DNA of 64,000 bases, from assembly GCA_965249765.1 (NCBI GenBank), contig CBDFMR010000005.1, forward strand, positions 2,232,001 to 2,296,000, in the 5' to 3' direction. Under the pieces are notes generated by a model that was not told where the DNA came from, did no database searches, and worked only from the letters and a program-made list of their open reading frames with translations. Below, one piece after another: positions 55,929-64,000 of the stretch. This DNA is from CBDFMR01 sp965249765. Lineage in GTDB: Bacteria; Bacteroidota; Bacteroidia; Chitinophagales; Saprospiraceae. A program made the position numbers and the translations under genes. How positions within the stretch are numbered: position 1 is the stretch's first letter; every line of letters begins with the position of its first letter.

Positions 55929-56174
55929 TTATAATAAAAATGTCAATAAATGCAAGAGAAAAAGTAAGAATAAAAGAATAGAAGTTTCTGTCATGATTGA
56001 GCTATTTAAAAACCTCTTGATCGTAGCTTTCATGATCGAGGGGTTTTCAATGACATACAAGACACGGTTACCTTTGCTAAATCCATAGTGTTCACTTGCA
56101 GAACCTATGTCTAAGGTTTTCTTGTGGTTTTTAATTTGCTCAATGGCTCTATCTGTGTCGTTACTCATGTGCAA
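55929..56174 (-). CDS. Small hypothetical protein, doubtful
   Basis: An 81-codon frame: residues 1-60 are mixed and charged (NDTDRAIEQIKNHKKTLDIGS), the last 15 very hydrophobic (LLFLLFLLHLLTFLL). No family recognised. An extended hairpin (56009-56047) lies inside it, and a plus-strand frame (55876-56088) overlaps. It may not be a real gene. Confidence 0.2.
   Translation of the reverse strand: MHMSNDTDRAIEQIKNHKKTLDIGSASEHYGFSKGNRVLYVIENPSIMKATIKRFLNSSIMTETSILLFLLFLLHLLTFLL
56009..56047. terminator. Long hairpin, terminator-like
   Basis: A 14-bp stem (AAAACCTCTTGATC with GATCGAGGGGTTTT, two G-T wobbles) and 11-nt loop, A/T-rich at the outer ends. The gene it would serve is unclear, so it may be a leftover of a lost gene. 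Confidence 0.45.
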
Positions 56175-56179
56175 TTCTA

Positions 56180-56661
56180 GGGCAAAGAGACTTTTTTGCT
56201 AATCTTTCTGAAGAAAAAACAAGCCATCGGGAATGATTTTTTTTTTTGACTTTATACTTCGTTAAGTTTCAGTCAAAGAGCAAAGGCTATGTTCCCTCAA
56301 TTTACCTTGTCTAAAGCCAAAATAATTTAATTTCAACTTAATTCAGTAGTAAATAGAGGTACCCTTTAATAGCCCAATACATTGGGGCCAAAGCTGAATT
56401 AGCTGTCGTATAACAGTAATTGGGGTCTGCTTCATACTATTTTATCTTGTCTCGGTATACTAAGGTTACTCTGTTAATAATTAAAACATTGTTTCTGTAC
56501 AAGTCGAGAGACTTCATTCATCCCCCTAATCTATTCCACATTTTTAATAAAATTCGCCCCCCCCACCATTAAACTGTGTTTTGGAGCCATGAAGAGAGGG
56601 TAAGGTGGTCATGAACATAAAATTGGTATGGCAAAAAAGGCAGCTTTGCGTAAGCCATATT
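56180..56661. other. Gene-free interval
   Basis: About 480 bases with no convincing coding sequence on either strand. It is AT-rich with a short C-run near 56558-56566. I see no RNA gene in it. Confidence 0.5.
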
Positions 56662-56823
56662 TGAGCCCACTCCGAAAACTCACAAAATCTAAAATGTTTC
56701 TTTTGGCGACCTTTTCATTTTTCTCAATTAACTGATACTCAGGCATCACTGAATCTCAAAAAATAAAAATATCATCCAAAATAATTCATTTTGCGAAAAT
56801 CGTCAGTTTTCAGAGTGGGCTCA
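56662..56823. mobile_element. MITE-like 162-bp element with IS1182-like ends
   Basis: Inverted repeats of 22 bp at 56662-56683 (TGAGCCCACTCCGAAAACTC...) and 56802-56823 differ at only a few positions, enclosing 118 bases of non-coding DNA. The ends resemble the segment 41379-41400 next to the IS1182-like transposase remnant (16 of 18 first positions). The right end lies 40 bases before the histidine kinase start and so may have displaced or supplied its promoter. Confidence 0.6.
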
Positions 56824-56863
56824 TATTTTATTTATTAAAATAGATCATTACTTTGGTATCGGT

Positions 56864-59800
56864 ATGAGGTCATTTATTACTTTTCTATTGTTGTGTTCTA
56901 TGGTAGGTATTAGTCTGTGCCAGCCACTAAATCAGATGCGCATAGATATTAAGATGGACCTTCCTTCTCCCGAGGTAAAAAGAATAATGCACAACAAAGA
57001 GGGAATTCTAATTCATGCCAGCGACAATAGGATTTATAAATACGACGGATATAAATGTGAGCCTCTGCCCATCGAAGAATCACTGACGAGAAATCTTATC
57101 AGTTCTTCATATTCTCTGGACAATGGAGTACTCATTCTCTTTCCCGAAAAATATATTTACATAGAAGAAGACACACTACGAAAGCAAGGAAAATTAAATT
57201 CCAAGATGGTTGGAAGCACTAGTCCGCTATGCTATATTGAAAACGCATATTACAAATTTGATGAGGATAGTTTGGACTTTGTTCAGGTCAAAGAAAAAAA
57301 AAGAGACTCCTACAGGTTGATTCGGCGCAGTGGGGCAGTGGATATTTATATGTCAGATGTACATAATTATTCGAGACATATTATTAATCATTCCTGTCAT
57401 GATACCTTTCATTTTGATGCTCGCAAGGTTCAATTGGGAATATTATCTCCACAAGAAGATATCGTTTATATGGATGAGTATCGGAGTTTATGGATGTACA
57501 ATTGCGGTACTTCAAAGCCATTTCTTACTGAAAATGATGAGGCCAAAGTAGAGTTTTACCTACCAGCGGGTGATGCTGATCGAGATTTCTTTTTTTTCAA
57601 GGGCAAGGAGGAGACTACTATTGAGGTGTATGATTTCAATTCTACATCATCACCTTGCAGTATAGGGGATCTAACCCATGAAGCATTGGTCTATAGTCAA
57701 TACCAAGACCAGTTTGAGATTGGCTCTCATGAGGGAGTCTATCTTGTCAATCCTAAGATACATTTCTTTGACGACAGCATGAATGGAATGATTAGTTCCG
57801 TACATATCCTTATTGAGGACGACAATGGGGGCTATTACATAGGAGGCTATGGCACTGGCTTAAGCTATTATAAGGATCAGAAATTCATCACTGTATCAGA
57901 GGTCAATTCTACTCAGGCCAGAAAAATACTACCGGGAGCGTATAAAGATAAATCAGGTATTATACGTCTTTTTTGCGAAGAAAGAACAATGCCCATTATT
58001 GAAATTCAGCCCAATGGCGACCTCCGCTTTATAAGCATTTATATTGATGAAAAGAAAGCTACCACTACAGGGTATTATATAGATACGCTGAGTAGGAATA
58101 GACTTGCGTTAGGTCTTCATAAGAATGGTCTAGGAATAGTGGACTCCATCATTGGCGACAGATATTATATACACACGATAGATGATGAGCAGGGCATGAC
58201 ATTGCCCAATGTGCTCACTTTTGTAGAAGATCCAGTGGGTCGCATATGGATGGGTCAGCCATCTTCGGGCATAGCCGTCTATGATCCTGCTCTTGACACG
58301 GTTTACACTTATACACGGACAACAGAGATGCCCGCTTCATTGGGGGCTTTTACTATGGCGATCGATGACATAGGCACTCTATGGATGGGAACAAATCGCG
58401 GTGTTTTTATTTTACGGAATGCGGCATCGTTCGATATAACTCATAGTGATTTTTTTGATCAGCTAGAGCAGGTATCTATGCCAGATAGAAGCAATGCCAT
58501 GATACCTTCTATAAAACTTTGGAAAAACTACGTGGTTGTGGGATCAACTGCAGGGATCGGATTTATCAACCTAGATGATTTCTACAGTGAGGCCTGGGAT
58601 AGACAAGTGCGTATGCTGCTCTATGGTGTAGATATCAATGGGCAAGGCACCGAGCAGAATGCCATTTCTATAGATAGCCATGGTGATATGTGGGTGGTAG
58701 TGCAGGGTGGTGTCCTCAAGATTGATGTAGAGCATCTTAGCTGGGACACTACGGCTGTAAATATCAAGATGCATGAAATCTTATCAGGAGGTGAACTCCT
58801 TCCTTACCATAATGAAGCCTACTCTATACCTACTGACAATCGCAATCTTCATGTCTCTTTTGGACCTAGATTCAATCCCTCCTTATTGGCTAATATTTTC
58901 TTTGATTACACGTTGACCAATAATTCTCAGGATACGATATTTACGGTGTTCAATAGTAAGAAGGGCCTTTTGACGATTCCCTATCTGGATATAGGAAACT
59001 ATACCTTACAAATAAGTGCCCGAAGGCATGGTGTAGTTGAAGATGAAGAATTGATCAATATACATGTACCCCCTACCTTATGGGAGCAGCCTCTATTTTG
59101 GGTAATCCTGATTGCTTCTATCCTAGGATTACTCTTCTACATCTACTATAGAAGAAATAAAATTCGTAGAAAGATACTAGAAAAGGATCTAGCCCTATCA
59201 AGATTGACACAGGAAAAAGAGCAACTAAATGTACAGGCAATTATCAGCTCTTTTAATCCCCATTTTATCAATAATAGTCTTCACTGGGTACAATCCCGTT
59301 ACCGTAAGGATGAGAATCTGCTGAATTTAGTTTCCGGGCTATCAAGGAATATAAAGTACATTTTTGAAAAAACCAGAAAAGGACTCGCCTACCACACCAT
59401 AGAAGAGGAGTTACAGTTAGTTGACTCCTATGTGACGGTACAAAATATACGGTTTGATAATACTATGCGATTTACCCCGCCCGATGCTAGGACGTTAAAC
59501 AAGTATGCCCTATTTCCCATACTCATCATGCAATTACAGATTCATGTAGAGAATGCCATAGAGCACGGCATAAGAAATCGACTAGGCAGTGGTCTGGTAT
59601 CAATCGAGTTTGTCGACAAGGGTGATATGCTTGAAATCCTCATATCTGACGATGGTGCTGGTAGGGAATTCGCCAAAAAAATAGGCAGCGGTGGTACCCA
59701 ACAAGGGACAAAGATGCTGAAGAATCTTCAGGAAATTTATAATGCCCATAACCAGTCAACTATTACTACTCAATATATAGACCTGAAAGATACTGATGGT

Positions 59801-59866
59801 CGTCCCTGCGGCACCACCGTAATCATTTCTTTACCAAAAAATTATTCTTATGTCATTGAATCTTAG
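56864..59866 (+). CDS. LytS-type sensor histidine kinase with periplasmic beta-propeller
   Basis: A 1000-residue sensor. Signal peptide (RSFITFLLLCSMVGISLC), a periplasmic two-component-propeller sensor (about 25-650; repeats such as LTFVEDPVGRIWMGQPSSG and AIDDIGTLWMGTNRGVF), a Y_Y_Y-like beta domain (to about 735), one membrane helix (about 743-765: LFWVILIASILGLLFYIYY), a short coiled coil, then the His_kinase domain with phospho-acceptor His800 in SFNPHFINNSLHWVQ and the ATPase motifs ENAIEHGIRNR (about 897) and ISDDGAGREF (about 930). It overlaps the LytTR regulator by 17 bases, so the pair is co-translated. The ligand is unknown. Confidence 0.94.
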   Translation: MRSFITFLLLCSMVGISLCQPLNQMRIDIKMDLPSPEVKRIMHNKEGILIHASDNRIYKYDGYKCEPLPIEESLTRNLISSSYSLDNGVLILFPEKYIYIEEDTLRKQGKLNSKMVGSTSPLCYIENAYYKFDEDSLDFVQVKEKKRDSYRLIRRSGAVDIYMSDVHNYSRHIINHSCHDTFHFDARKVQLGILSPQEDIVYMDEYRSLWMYNCGTSKPFLTENDEAKVEFYLPAGDADRDFFFFKGKEETTIEVYDFNSTSSPCSIGDLTHEALVYSQYQDQFEIGSHEGVYLVNPKIHFFDDSMNGMISSVHILIEDDNGGYYIGGYGTGLSYYKDQKFITVSEVNSTQARKILPGAYKDKSGIIRLFCEERTMPIIEIQPNGDLRFISIYIDEKKATTTGYYIDTLSRNRLALGLHKNGLGIVDSIIGDRYYIHTIDDEQGMTLPNVLTFVEDPVGRIWMGQPSSGIAVYDPALDTVYTYTRTTEMPASLGAFTMAIDDIGTLWMGTNRGVFILRNAASFDITHSDFFDQLEQVSMPDRSNAMIPSIKLWKNYVVVGSTAGIGFINLDDFYSEAWDRQVRMLLYGVDINGQGTEQNAISIDSHGDMWVVVQGGVLKIDVEHLSWDTTAVNIKMHEILSGGELLPYHNEAYSIPTDNRNLHVSFGPRFNPSLLANIFFDYTLTNNSQDTIFTVFNSKKGLLTIPYLDIGNYTLQISARRHGVVEDEELINIHVPPTLWEQPLFWVILIASILGLLFYIYYRRNKIRRKILEKDLALSRLTQEKEQLNVQAIISSFNPHFINNSLHWVQSRYRKDENLLNLVSGLSRNIKYIFEKTRKGLAYHTIEEELQLVDSYVTVQNIRFDNTMRFTPPDARTLNKYALFPILIMQLQIHVENAIEHGIRNRLGSGLVSIEFVDKGDMLEILISDDGAGREFAKKIGSGGTQQGTKMLKNLQEIYNAHNQSTITTQYIDLKDTDGRPCGTTVIISLPKNYSYVIES

Positions 59867-60593
59867 AGTTTGTGTGATCGATGATGAGGAGCATATCCGA
59901 AAAGTGCTTATAGATGCGGTGAATGAAACCGACGAAATGAAAGTGGTCGGAGAAGCAGCCCATTTTCGGGAAGCTGTCAACATGATTAGAGATACAGAGC
60001 CGGATGCCGTATTTCTAGATATTAAATTAATGCAAGGGAATGCATTTCAGGTCATTGACTCCCTTATCAGACAGAAGATTATGGTACCTGCCATCATTCT
60101 CAATACGGGATACACGGAATTTGAATATGCAAAAAAATCACTCAATGATTATGGAGATTATGTGATTAAAATATTGGAAAAACCCTTTTGGAAAGAATGG
60201 GATATCCTAAAGGATGAGATCATTGACGCCATACTTGTGTATCAGGAGCGACGACACAATACCAAAACAAGGATACAGCTAAGGACTACGCAGGAAACCT
60301 TGTTTTTTGACAGCCAGGATATCGTCTATTTTAGAATTCCAGCAGAGGGTAAAGGAAAGGGCAAACTGGAAATGTGGACTGTGGAGCAGAAAGTAAATCT
60401 CAATAAGTCCATCAGTAGTATGCTCCTCGAGCTACCCAGGCAGTTTAAGCGAATCAATCGATATACTGTCGTCAATACTGATTATGTGCTACGATATGAT
60501 CACTCGGATCATGTAGTCTATATTAAATACCAGCAGGAGGAAATAGGGCTTGGAGTCGGACAAAATTATGCCAGTTCCTTGTTACAGATATGA
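59850..60593 (+). CDS. LytTR-family response regulator
   Basis: A 247-residue regulator. Receiver domain 1-130: acidic pocket DDEE (residues 11-14), phospho-acceptor Asp57 in AVFLDIKLMQG, conserved Thr/Lys positions in ILNTGYTEFEY and ILEKPF. LytTR DNA-binding domain about 145-245: IQLRTTQETLFFDSQDIVYF, LPRQFKRINRYTVVNTDYV. It is the partner of the overlapping histidine kinase. No binding sites were recognised. Confidence 0.95.
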   Translation: MSLNLRVCVIDDEEHIRKVLIDAVNETDEMKVVGEAAHFREAVNMIRDTEPDAVFLDIKLMQGNAFQVIDSLIRQKIMVPAIILNTGYTEFEYAKKSLNDYGDYVIKILEKPFWKEWDILKDEIIDAILVYQERRHNTKTRIQLRTTQETLFFDSQDIVYFRIPAEGKGKGKLEMWTVEQKVNLNKSISSMLLELPRQFKRINRYTVVNTDYVLRYDHSDHVVYIKYQQEEIGLGVGQNYASSLLQI

Positions 60594-60634
60594 GGTGACT
60601 AGGGAAAAATTGATTTACGTAACAAAAAGATTTT

Positions 60635-60871
60635 TTAATCAAGAAATTCTTTATTTATAACTGCCTGAGAATTAAGATTTAATCCTACTGATGCTATGGC
60701 AATACTTGACATAAGCATCCAGGCGTTGGCACCGTTCATAGCTTGCTTATGCCTGATTTCTGCTATAGTGGCGCGCTTGTCAACTCCCTTGCGAAGGTCA
60801 ATTAAGTCAAGCAAATACTTCCTTACATTGAATGTCGCAACTTCTTCCTTATGTAGTTGCTGACTACTCAT
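60635..60871 (-). pseudogene. Truncated DUF389 (TIGR00341-like) membrane protein gene
   Basis: The 78-residue product starts like the family: a charged N-terminus, then DLRKGVDKRATIAEIRHKQAMNGANAWMLMSSIAIASVGLNLNSQAVI, where full proteins continue IIGAMLISPLM and further hydrophobic helices for several hundred residues. Here the frame ends after six unrelated residues (NKEFLD). The start overlaps the lolD stop (ATGA), as in an intact operon, so this is the stump left by a deletion that joined it to the LytTR gene's downstream region. Confidence 0.8.
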
Positions 60872-61527
60872 GATCTTTCAGATAATTTTCCATCAATCAT
60901 TTCAAAAACTCGATCAGATCTAGCTGCCAGTTTTTCATTATGTGTAACTATGACAAATGTCTGACCAAAGTCATCTCTTAAGCTTTGTATGAGAGCATGG
61001 ATCTCCTCGGAGGTCTGTGTATCTAGGTTTCCTGTCGGCTCATCAGCAAATACGATATCGGGCTTGTTTAATAAAGCCCGGGCAACGGCAACCCTCTGTT
61101 GTTCACCGCCAGATAATTCTCCAGGCTTATGCGTTAGTCTATCAGACAAGCCCAAATAATCGAGTAATTCTCGAGCATCTTTTCTTACCTCATCAGAGGG
61201 TCTTCCGCTGATAAATCCCGGAATGGAAGCATTTTCCAGAGCATCGAACTCACTCAGCAGATGGTGAAATTGAAAAACAAAACCAATATGTCTATTTCGA
61301 AACTCTGCAAGTTTCTTAGACTTGAGATTCAATAATTCTTGACCCCCGATACTAATTGTGCCTCTATCAGGCATATCTAGGCTTCCTAAAATGTGCAATA
61401 AAGTGCTTTTCCCGGTACCTGATTTACCAACGATACTAACGATTTCCCCCTTCTTGATGTCAATGTCTACACCAGAGAGGACGACAAGATCGTCATAAGA
61501 TTTATATAGATTTCGTGCTTTTAGCAT
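60868..61527 (-). CDS. lolD: ABC transporter ATP-binding protein, LolD-type
   Basis: A 219-residue ATPase. Walker A GKSGTGKST (34-42), Q-loop FVFQFHHLLSEFDALENASIPG, signature LSGGEQQRVAVARALL, Walker B IVFADEPTGNLD, switch His VTHNEKLA. This is the pattern of LolD/MacB-type ATPases; with LolC/E it would release lipoproteins from the inner membrane, but no permease is adjacent. The ATG at 61527 gives the standard start (MLKARNLYKSYDD). The gene overlaps the truncated DUF389 gene by 4 bases. Confidence 0.93.
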   Translation of the reverse strand: MLKARNLYKSYDDLVVLSGVDIDIKKGEIVSIVGKSGTGKSTLLHILGSLDMPDRGTISIGGQELLNLKSKKLAEFRNRHIGFVFQFHHLLSEFDALENASIPGFISGRPSDEVRKDARELLDYLGLSDRLTHKPGELSGGEQQRVAVARALLNKPDIVFADEPTGNLDTQTSEEIHALIQSLRDDFGQTFVIVTHNEKLAARSDRVFEMIDGKLSERS

Positions 61528-61761
61528 TGTAATGTTAATAGAGTTTGTTGAAAAAAAACACATATATATGGAAATTTTTATAAATGTGATGGTTAACTCG
61601 TAATTGTCCGCTAGATACAGAATATTTCATTTTGATAACAAGTTATTCAAAGTAGAAAATCAAATTTGTCTCTCGGCGTATATTGTTTAAGAATCACTTA
61701 GATACTTCGGTAAATGTTATATTTTTATGACCTCGGAGAATCTGGTGTTTAAAGTGATAGA

Positions 61762-62979
61762 ATGAAAATACTTCAACTCTGCAAAAAAATCCCTTACCCT
61801 CTTAAAGATGGTGAGTCTATAGCTGTTACCTACATGAGCAAAGCATTGCATGATGCCGGGTGTGAGGTGACTTTGCTTAGTATGAATACTTCTAAGCATT
61901 ACACACAGTTATCAGAAATAACAGAAGGATTTGATCATTATAAAAATGTCCATGTAACTGACCTCAACAATGATCTAAATCCAATTGACGCTTTCGTCAA
62001 TTTATTTTCCAAGGATTCTTATCATGTGAGCCGGTTTGTCTGCGATAAGTTTGAGAGTAAACTTAAAGAAATTCTGAGTACAGAAGATTTCGACATTGTT
62101 CAGTTGGAGACATTTTATCTTACCCCTTACATTCCAGTAATTAAAAAGTATTCCAAGGCCATCGTGTCCTTGAGAGCACACAATATAGAGCATGAAATTT
62201 GGGAGAGAATTACATCCAATACGTCATCTCCTGTAAAGAAGTGGTACTTAAATCATCTGACAAATAAATTGCGTAATTATGAACGCAATCATGTCAATGA
62301 ATACGACTACATCATTACTGTGTCAGATAGGGATCTTAAAAGGTTCAAAGGTATTGGCTACACTAATGGGGCTATGGCTACACCGATAGGTCTCAATCTC
62401 AAGGACTACATAGAGGTAAACCCCAAGACGGATAATAATGGTATTTGTTTTATAGGTGCACTGGATTGGATGCCCAATATTGAGGGTCTTCAATGGTTCC
62501 TCAAAAATGTGTGGCCTATACTTCAGAAGTCTAATGCCGGGCTCAAGTTTCACATTGCAGGAAGGAATACCCCTGATAGCATAATGAAATTAGCATCAAA
62601 GAACATCGTTGTTCATGGCGAAGTACCAAATGCCCAACTCTTTATGTCGAGGTTTCCAGTAATGGTAGTTCCACTTTTTTCTGGAAGCGGGACTAGAGTT
62701 AAGATTCTTGAGGGCCTAGCACTCGAAAGAGGAATCGTTACTACTTCAATCGGTCTTGAAGGAATCAATGCACGTCATGAGAAGGAAATTTTGATAGCTG
62801 ATGACCCTACGACTTTTGCTCAATCAATAAACAAACTATTGTCATCCGATAAATTACTCACTGACATGGGTAAAAAAGGCAAGGCATTTGTCATCAATCA
62901 TTATGACAATAAGGATGCGGCAGAAAAGTTGATCGACAAATATCAGAAACTAATGGCATCTCCCGCATATAAATCTTAG
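61762..62979 (+). CDS. Glycosyltransferase, GT-B fold (GT4-like)
   Basis: A 405-residue glycosyltransferase. N-terminal acceptor domain begins KILQLCKKIPYPLKDGESIAVT, with FDIVQLETFYLTPYIPVIK. C-terminal sugar-nucleotide domain: NGICFIGALDWMPNIEGLQWFLKNVWPIL, FHIAGRNTP, VVHGEVPNAQLFM, PLFSGSGTRVKILEGLALERGIVTTSIGLEGI, the E-x7-E pattern of GT4 enzymes. Probably acts in surface polysaccharide or exopolymer synthesis. A second similar gene follows after 39 bases on the same strand. Confidence 0.9.
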   Translation: MKILQLCKKIPYPLKDGESIAVTYMSKALHDAGCEVTLLSMNTSKHYTQLSEITEGFDHYKNVHVTDLNNDLNPIDAFVNLFSKDSYHVSRFVCDKFESKLKEILSTEDFDIVQLETFYLTPYIPVIKKYSKAIVSLRAHNIEHEIWERITSNTSSPVKKWYLNHLTNKLRNYERNHVNEYDYIITVSDRDLKRFKGIGYTNGAMATPIGLNLKDYIEVNPKTDNNGICFIGALDWMPNIEGLQWFLKNVWPILQKSNAGLKFHIAGRNTPDSIMKLASKNIVVHGEVPNAQLFMSRFPVMVVPLFSGSGTRVKILEGLALERGIVTTSIGLEGINARHEKEILIADDPTTFAQSINKLLSSDKLLTDMGKKGKAFVINHYDNKDAAEKLIDKYQKLMASPAYKS

Positions 62980-63018
62980 CACTTACTTCCTCTTATATTT
63001 GTGTCATAACTCCATGAT

Positions 63019-64000
63019 TTGAAGATTGTAGTATTGGCATCGAGATTTCCTTACCCACTAGAAAAAGGTGATAAACTGAGAATGTATCAGCACTTGGAAG
63101 TTCTAAGTAAAGTGCACGATGTCTCTCTTGTTGCAATTACTGACAGAGAGCCGAGCAAGAGGCAACTGCATGAAGTGAAGGCTGTGTGTAGCGGAAGTGT
63201 AGAGTATTTTGTTCTCCCACAATGGAAAAGGTATGTAGGTGCTCTGAGAGCAATAGTTTCTAAGAATCCGTTTCAAGTAGAGTTTTTTTATAGTCATTCT
63301 GTTCGTAATCATATTACAAGTAGTATTGAATCTCTAGATCCTGATCTTGTTTACTGCCAACTATTACGGATGGTTCCTTATTGTGAAAATTGCAAATCCT
63401 TGAAGATTTTGGATTTTATGGATGCCTTCGGAACGGGTGCATTGAGGACGTCCACCTCTACACGTTGGCCACTGTCATGGTTCTATAACATAGAACACAA
63501 AAAACTTCGAGATTGCGAGAAAAAAGTCAGCACATTGTTTGACGCATTTTCAGTAATATCAGATCAGGACCGTAAGGAAATAAACACTGATATTAACATT
63601 GAGGTAGTACCTAATTTTGTTGATCAGAAATTCTTTTCAGGAAAGGATACAACCAAAAGATACAAGCTAGGCTTTGTAGGGAATATGGGATACTTTCCCA
63701 ACGTGAAAGCAGGACAATACATCATCGATAGAATATTGCCTCACCTGTCAGAATCCTTTAATGTCCTTTTTGCCGGTGTCCGACCTGATCCAATCTTGGT
63801 GCAAAGAAAAAGTGATCGCATAGTTGTTACAGGCTGGATCGATGATATCAGAGATGCTTACAACCATATAGAAGTTCTCGTTGCTCCTATTTACACAGGA
63901 ATAGGACAGCAGAACAAGGTCTTGGAAGCTATGTCCATGTCGATTCCAGTAATTACAACGTCATTGGTAAATGATGCCATTGGTGCTCAGGATAAAGAAA
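63019..64000 (+). CDS. Glycosyltransferase, TIGR03087-like (3' partial)
   Basis: An open frame from TTG 63019 to the window end (327 codons and one base). It starts KIVVLASRFPYPLEKGDKLRMYQH, then DLVYCQLLRMVPYC, LDFMDAFGTGALR, VISDQDRKEIN, VVPNFVD, YKLGFVGNMGYFPNV, VLFAGVRPDP, IVVTGWIDDIRDAYNHIEVLVAPIYTGIGQQNKVLEAMSM. This is the layout of sugar transferases of the TIGR03087 kind (first described next to exosortase systems). No ATG lies in frame near the start, and the upstream ATG at 63014 runs straight into a stop, so TTG is the best start. Confidence 0.82.
   Translation, partial: MKIVVLASRFPYPLEKGDKLRMYQHLEVLSKVHDVSLVAITDREPSKRQLHEVKAVCSGSVEYFVLPQWKRYVGALRAIVSKNPFQVEFFYSHSVRNHITSSIESLDPDLVYCQLLRMVPYCENCKSLKILDFMDAFGTGALRTSTSTRWPLSWFYNIEHKKLRDCEKKVSTLFDAFSVISDQDRKEINTDINIEVVPNFVDQKFFSGKDTTKRYKLGFVGNMGYFPNVKAGQYIIDRILPHLSESFNVLFAGVRPDPILVQRKSDRIVVTGWIDDIRDAYNHIEVLVAPIYTGIGQQNKVLEAMSMSIPVITTSLVNDAIGAQDKE

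Noticed and set aside
55876..56088. 70-codon plus-strand frame opposite the doubtful small minus-strand frame
   Set aside because: Overlaps a long hairpin and an opposing frame; no family resemblance.
63014..63024. ATG at 63014 as start of the last glycosyltransferase
   Set aside because: It is out of frame and followed at once by a stop (ATG ATT TGA); the TTG at 63019 opens the long frame.

Overview
The window looks like a chromosomal stretch of a Bacteroidota bacterium, most likely near the Saprospirales/Chitinophagales. Evidence: a gliding-motility-type C-terminal domain typical of type IX secretion, a T9SS-style secreted protein, SusC/SusD and FecR/ECF-sigma genes, TAnnTTTG-type -10 promoter elements, SprB-like repeats, and lipoproteins with little Shine-Dalgarno use. 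The lineage is inferred from gene content. No tRNA, rRNA or CRISPR array was seen.

Layout. 1-13.1 kb: end of a large secreted protein, ribosomal protein L19 (rplS), a lipoprotein, a GWxTD protein, a TonB-dependent receptor, ribosomal protein S16 (rpsP) with an unusually long repetitive acidic tail, a hypothetical protein, ferritin, an exonuclease/GIY-YIG fusion, a NamZ-like muramidase, and a divergent nucleoside-salvage pair (nupC-like transporter and uridine kinase). 13-22.4 kb: a helix-hairpin-helix/beta-barrel protein, a helical-repeat protein, type II glutamine synthetase, a decayed SUMF1-type lipoprotein gene and a PD40-amidohydrolase. 22.5-30 kb: a broken IS4-type transposase between two copies of the same promoter/signal-peptide DNA, then two large secreted proteins. 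30-39.7 kb: pntAB, a GltD-like oxidoreductase with korAB (ferredoxin and pyridine-nucleotide redox), a conserved hypothetical, a rhomboid protease and a lipoprotein. 39.7-52.5 kb: a YHS protein, an AraC regulator, a broken IS1182-like transposase, an ECF sigma/FecR/SusC/SusD/TlpA locus, and an IS66 remnant. 53.9-64 kb: a T9SS-type secreted protein, a LytS/LytTR two-component pair, a truncated DUF389 gene behind lolD, and two glycosyltransferases, the second running off the window.

The most striking region is about 52.46-53.85 kb. Three consecutive plus-strand reading frames (a membrane protein, a DUF6922-like antitoxin and an AbiEii-like nucleotidyltransferase toxin) are interrupted only by TGA, eight times in all, and each finally ends at TAA or TAG. 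In the toxin, two adjacent TGAs fall exactly on the conserved Gly-Gly of the nucleotidyltransferase motif. This is what genes written in genetic code 25 (UGA = Gly; Absconditabacteria/Gracilibacteria) would look like. The surrounding genes use TGA as a normal stop, so the segment appears foreign: either transferred DNA or an assembly chimera.

The window also contains two small non-coding elements whose terminal inverted repeats resemble the ends of the local IS66 and IS1182 remnants (MITE-like), and several pseudogenes, so the 41-57 kb part is an actively rearranged accessory region.
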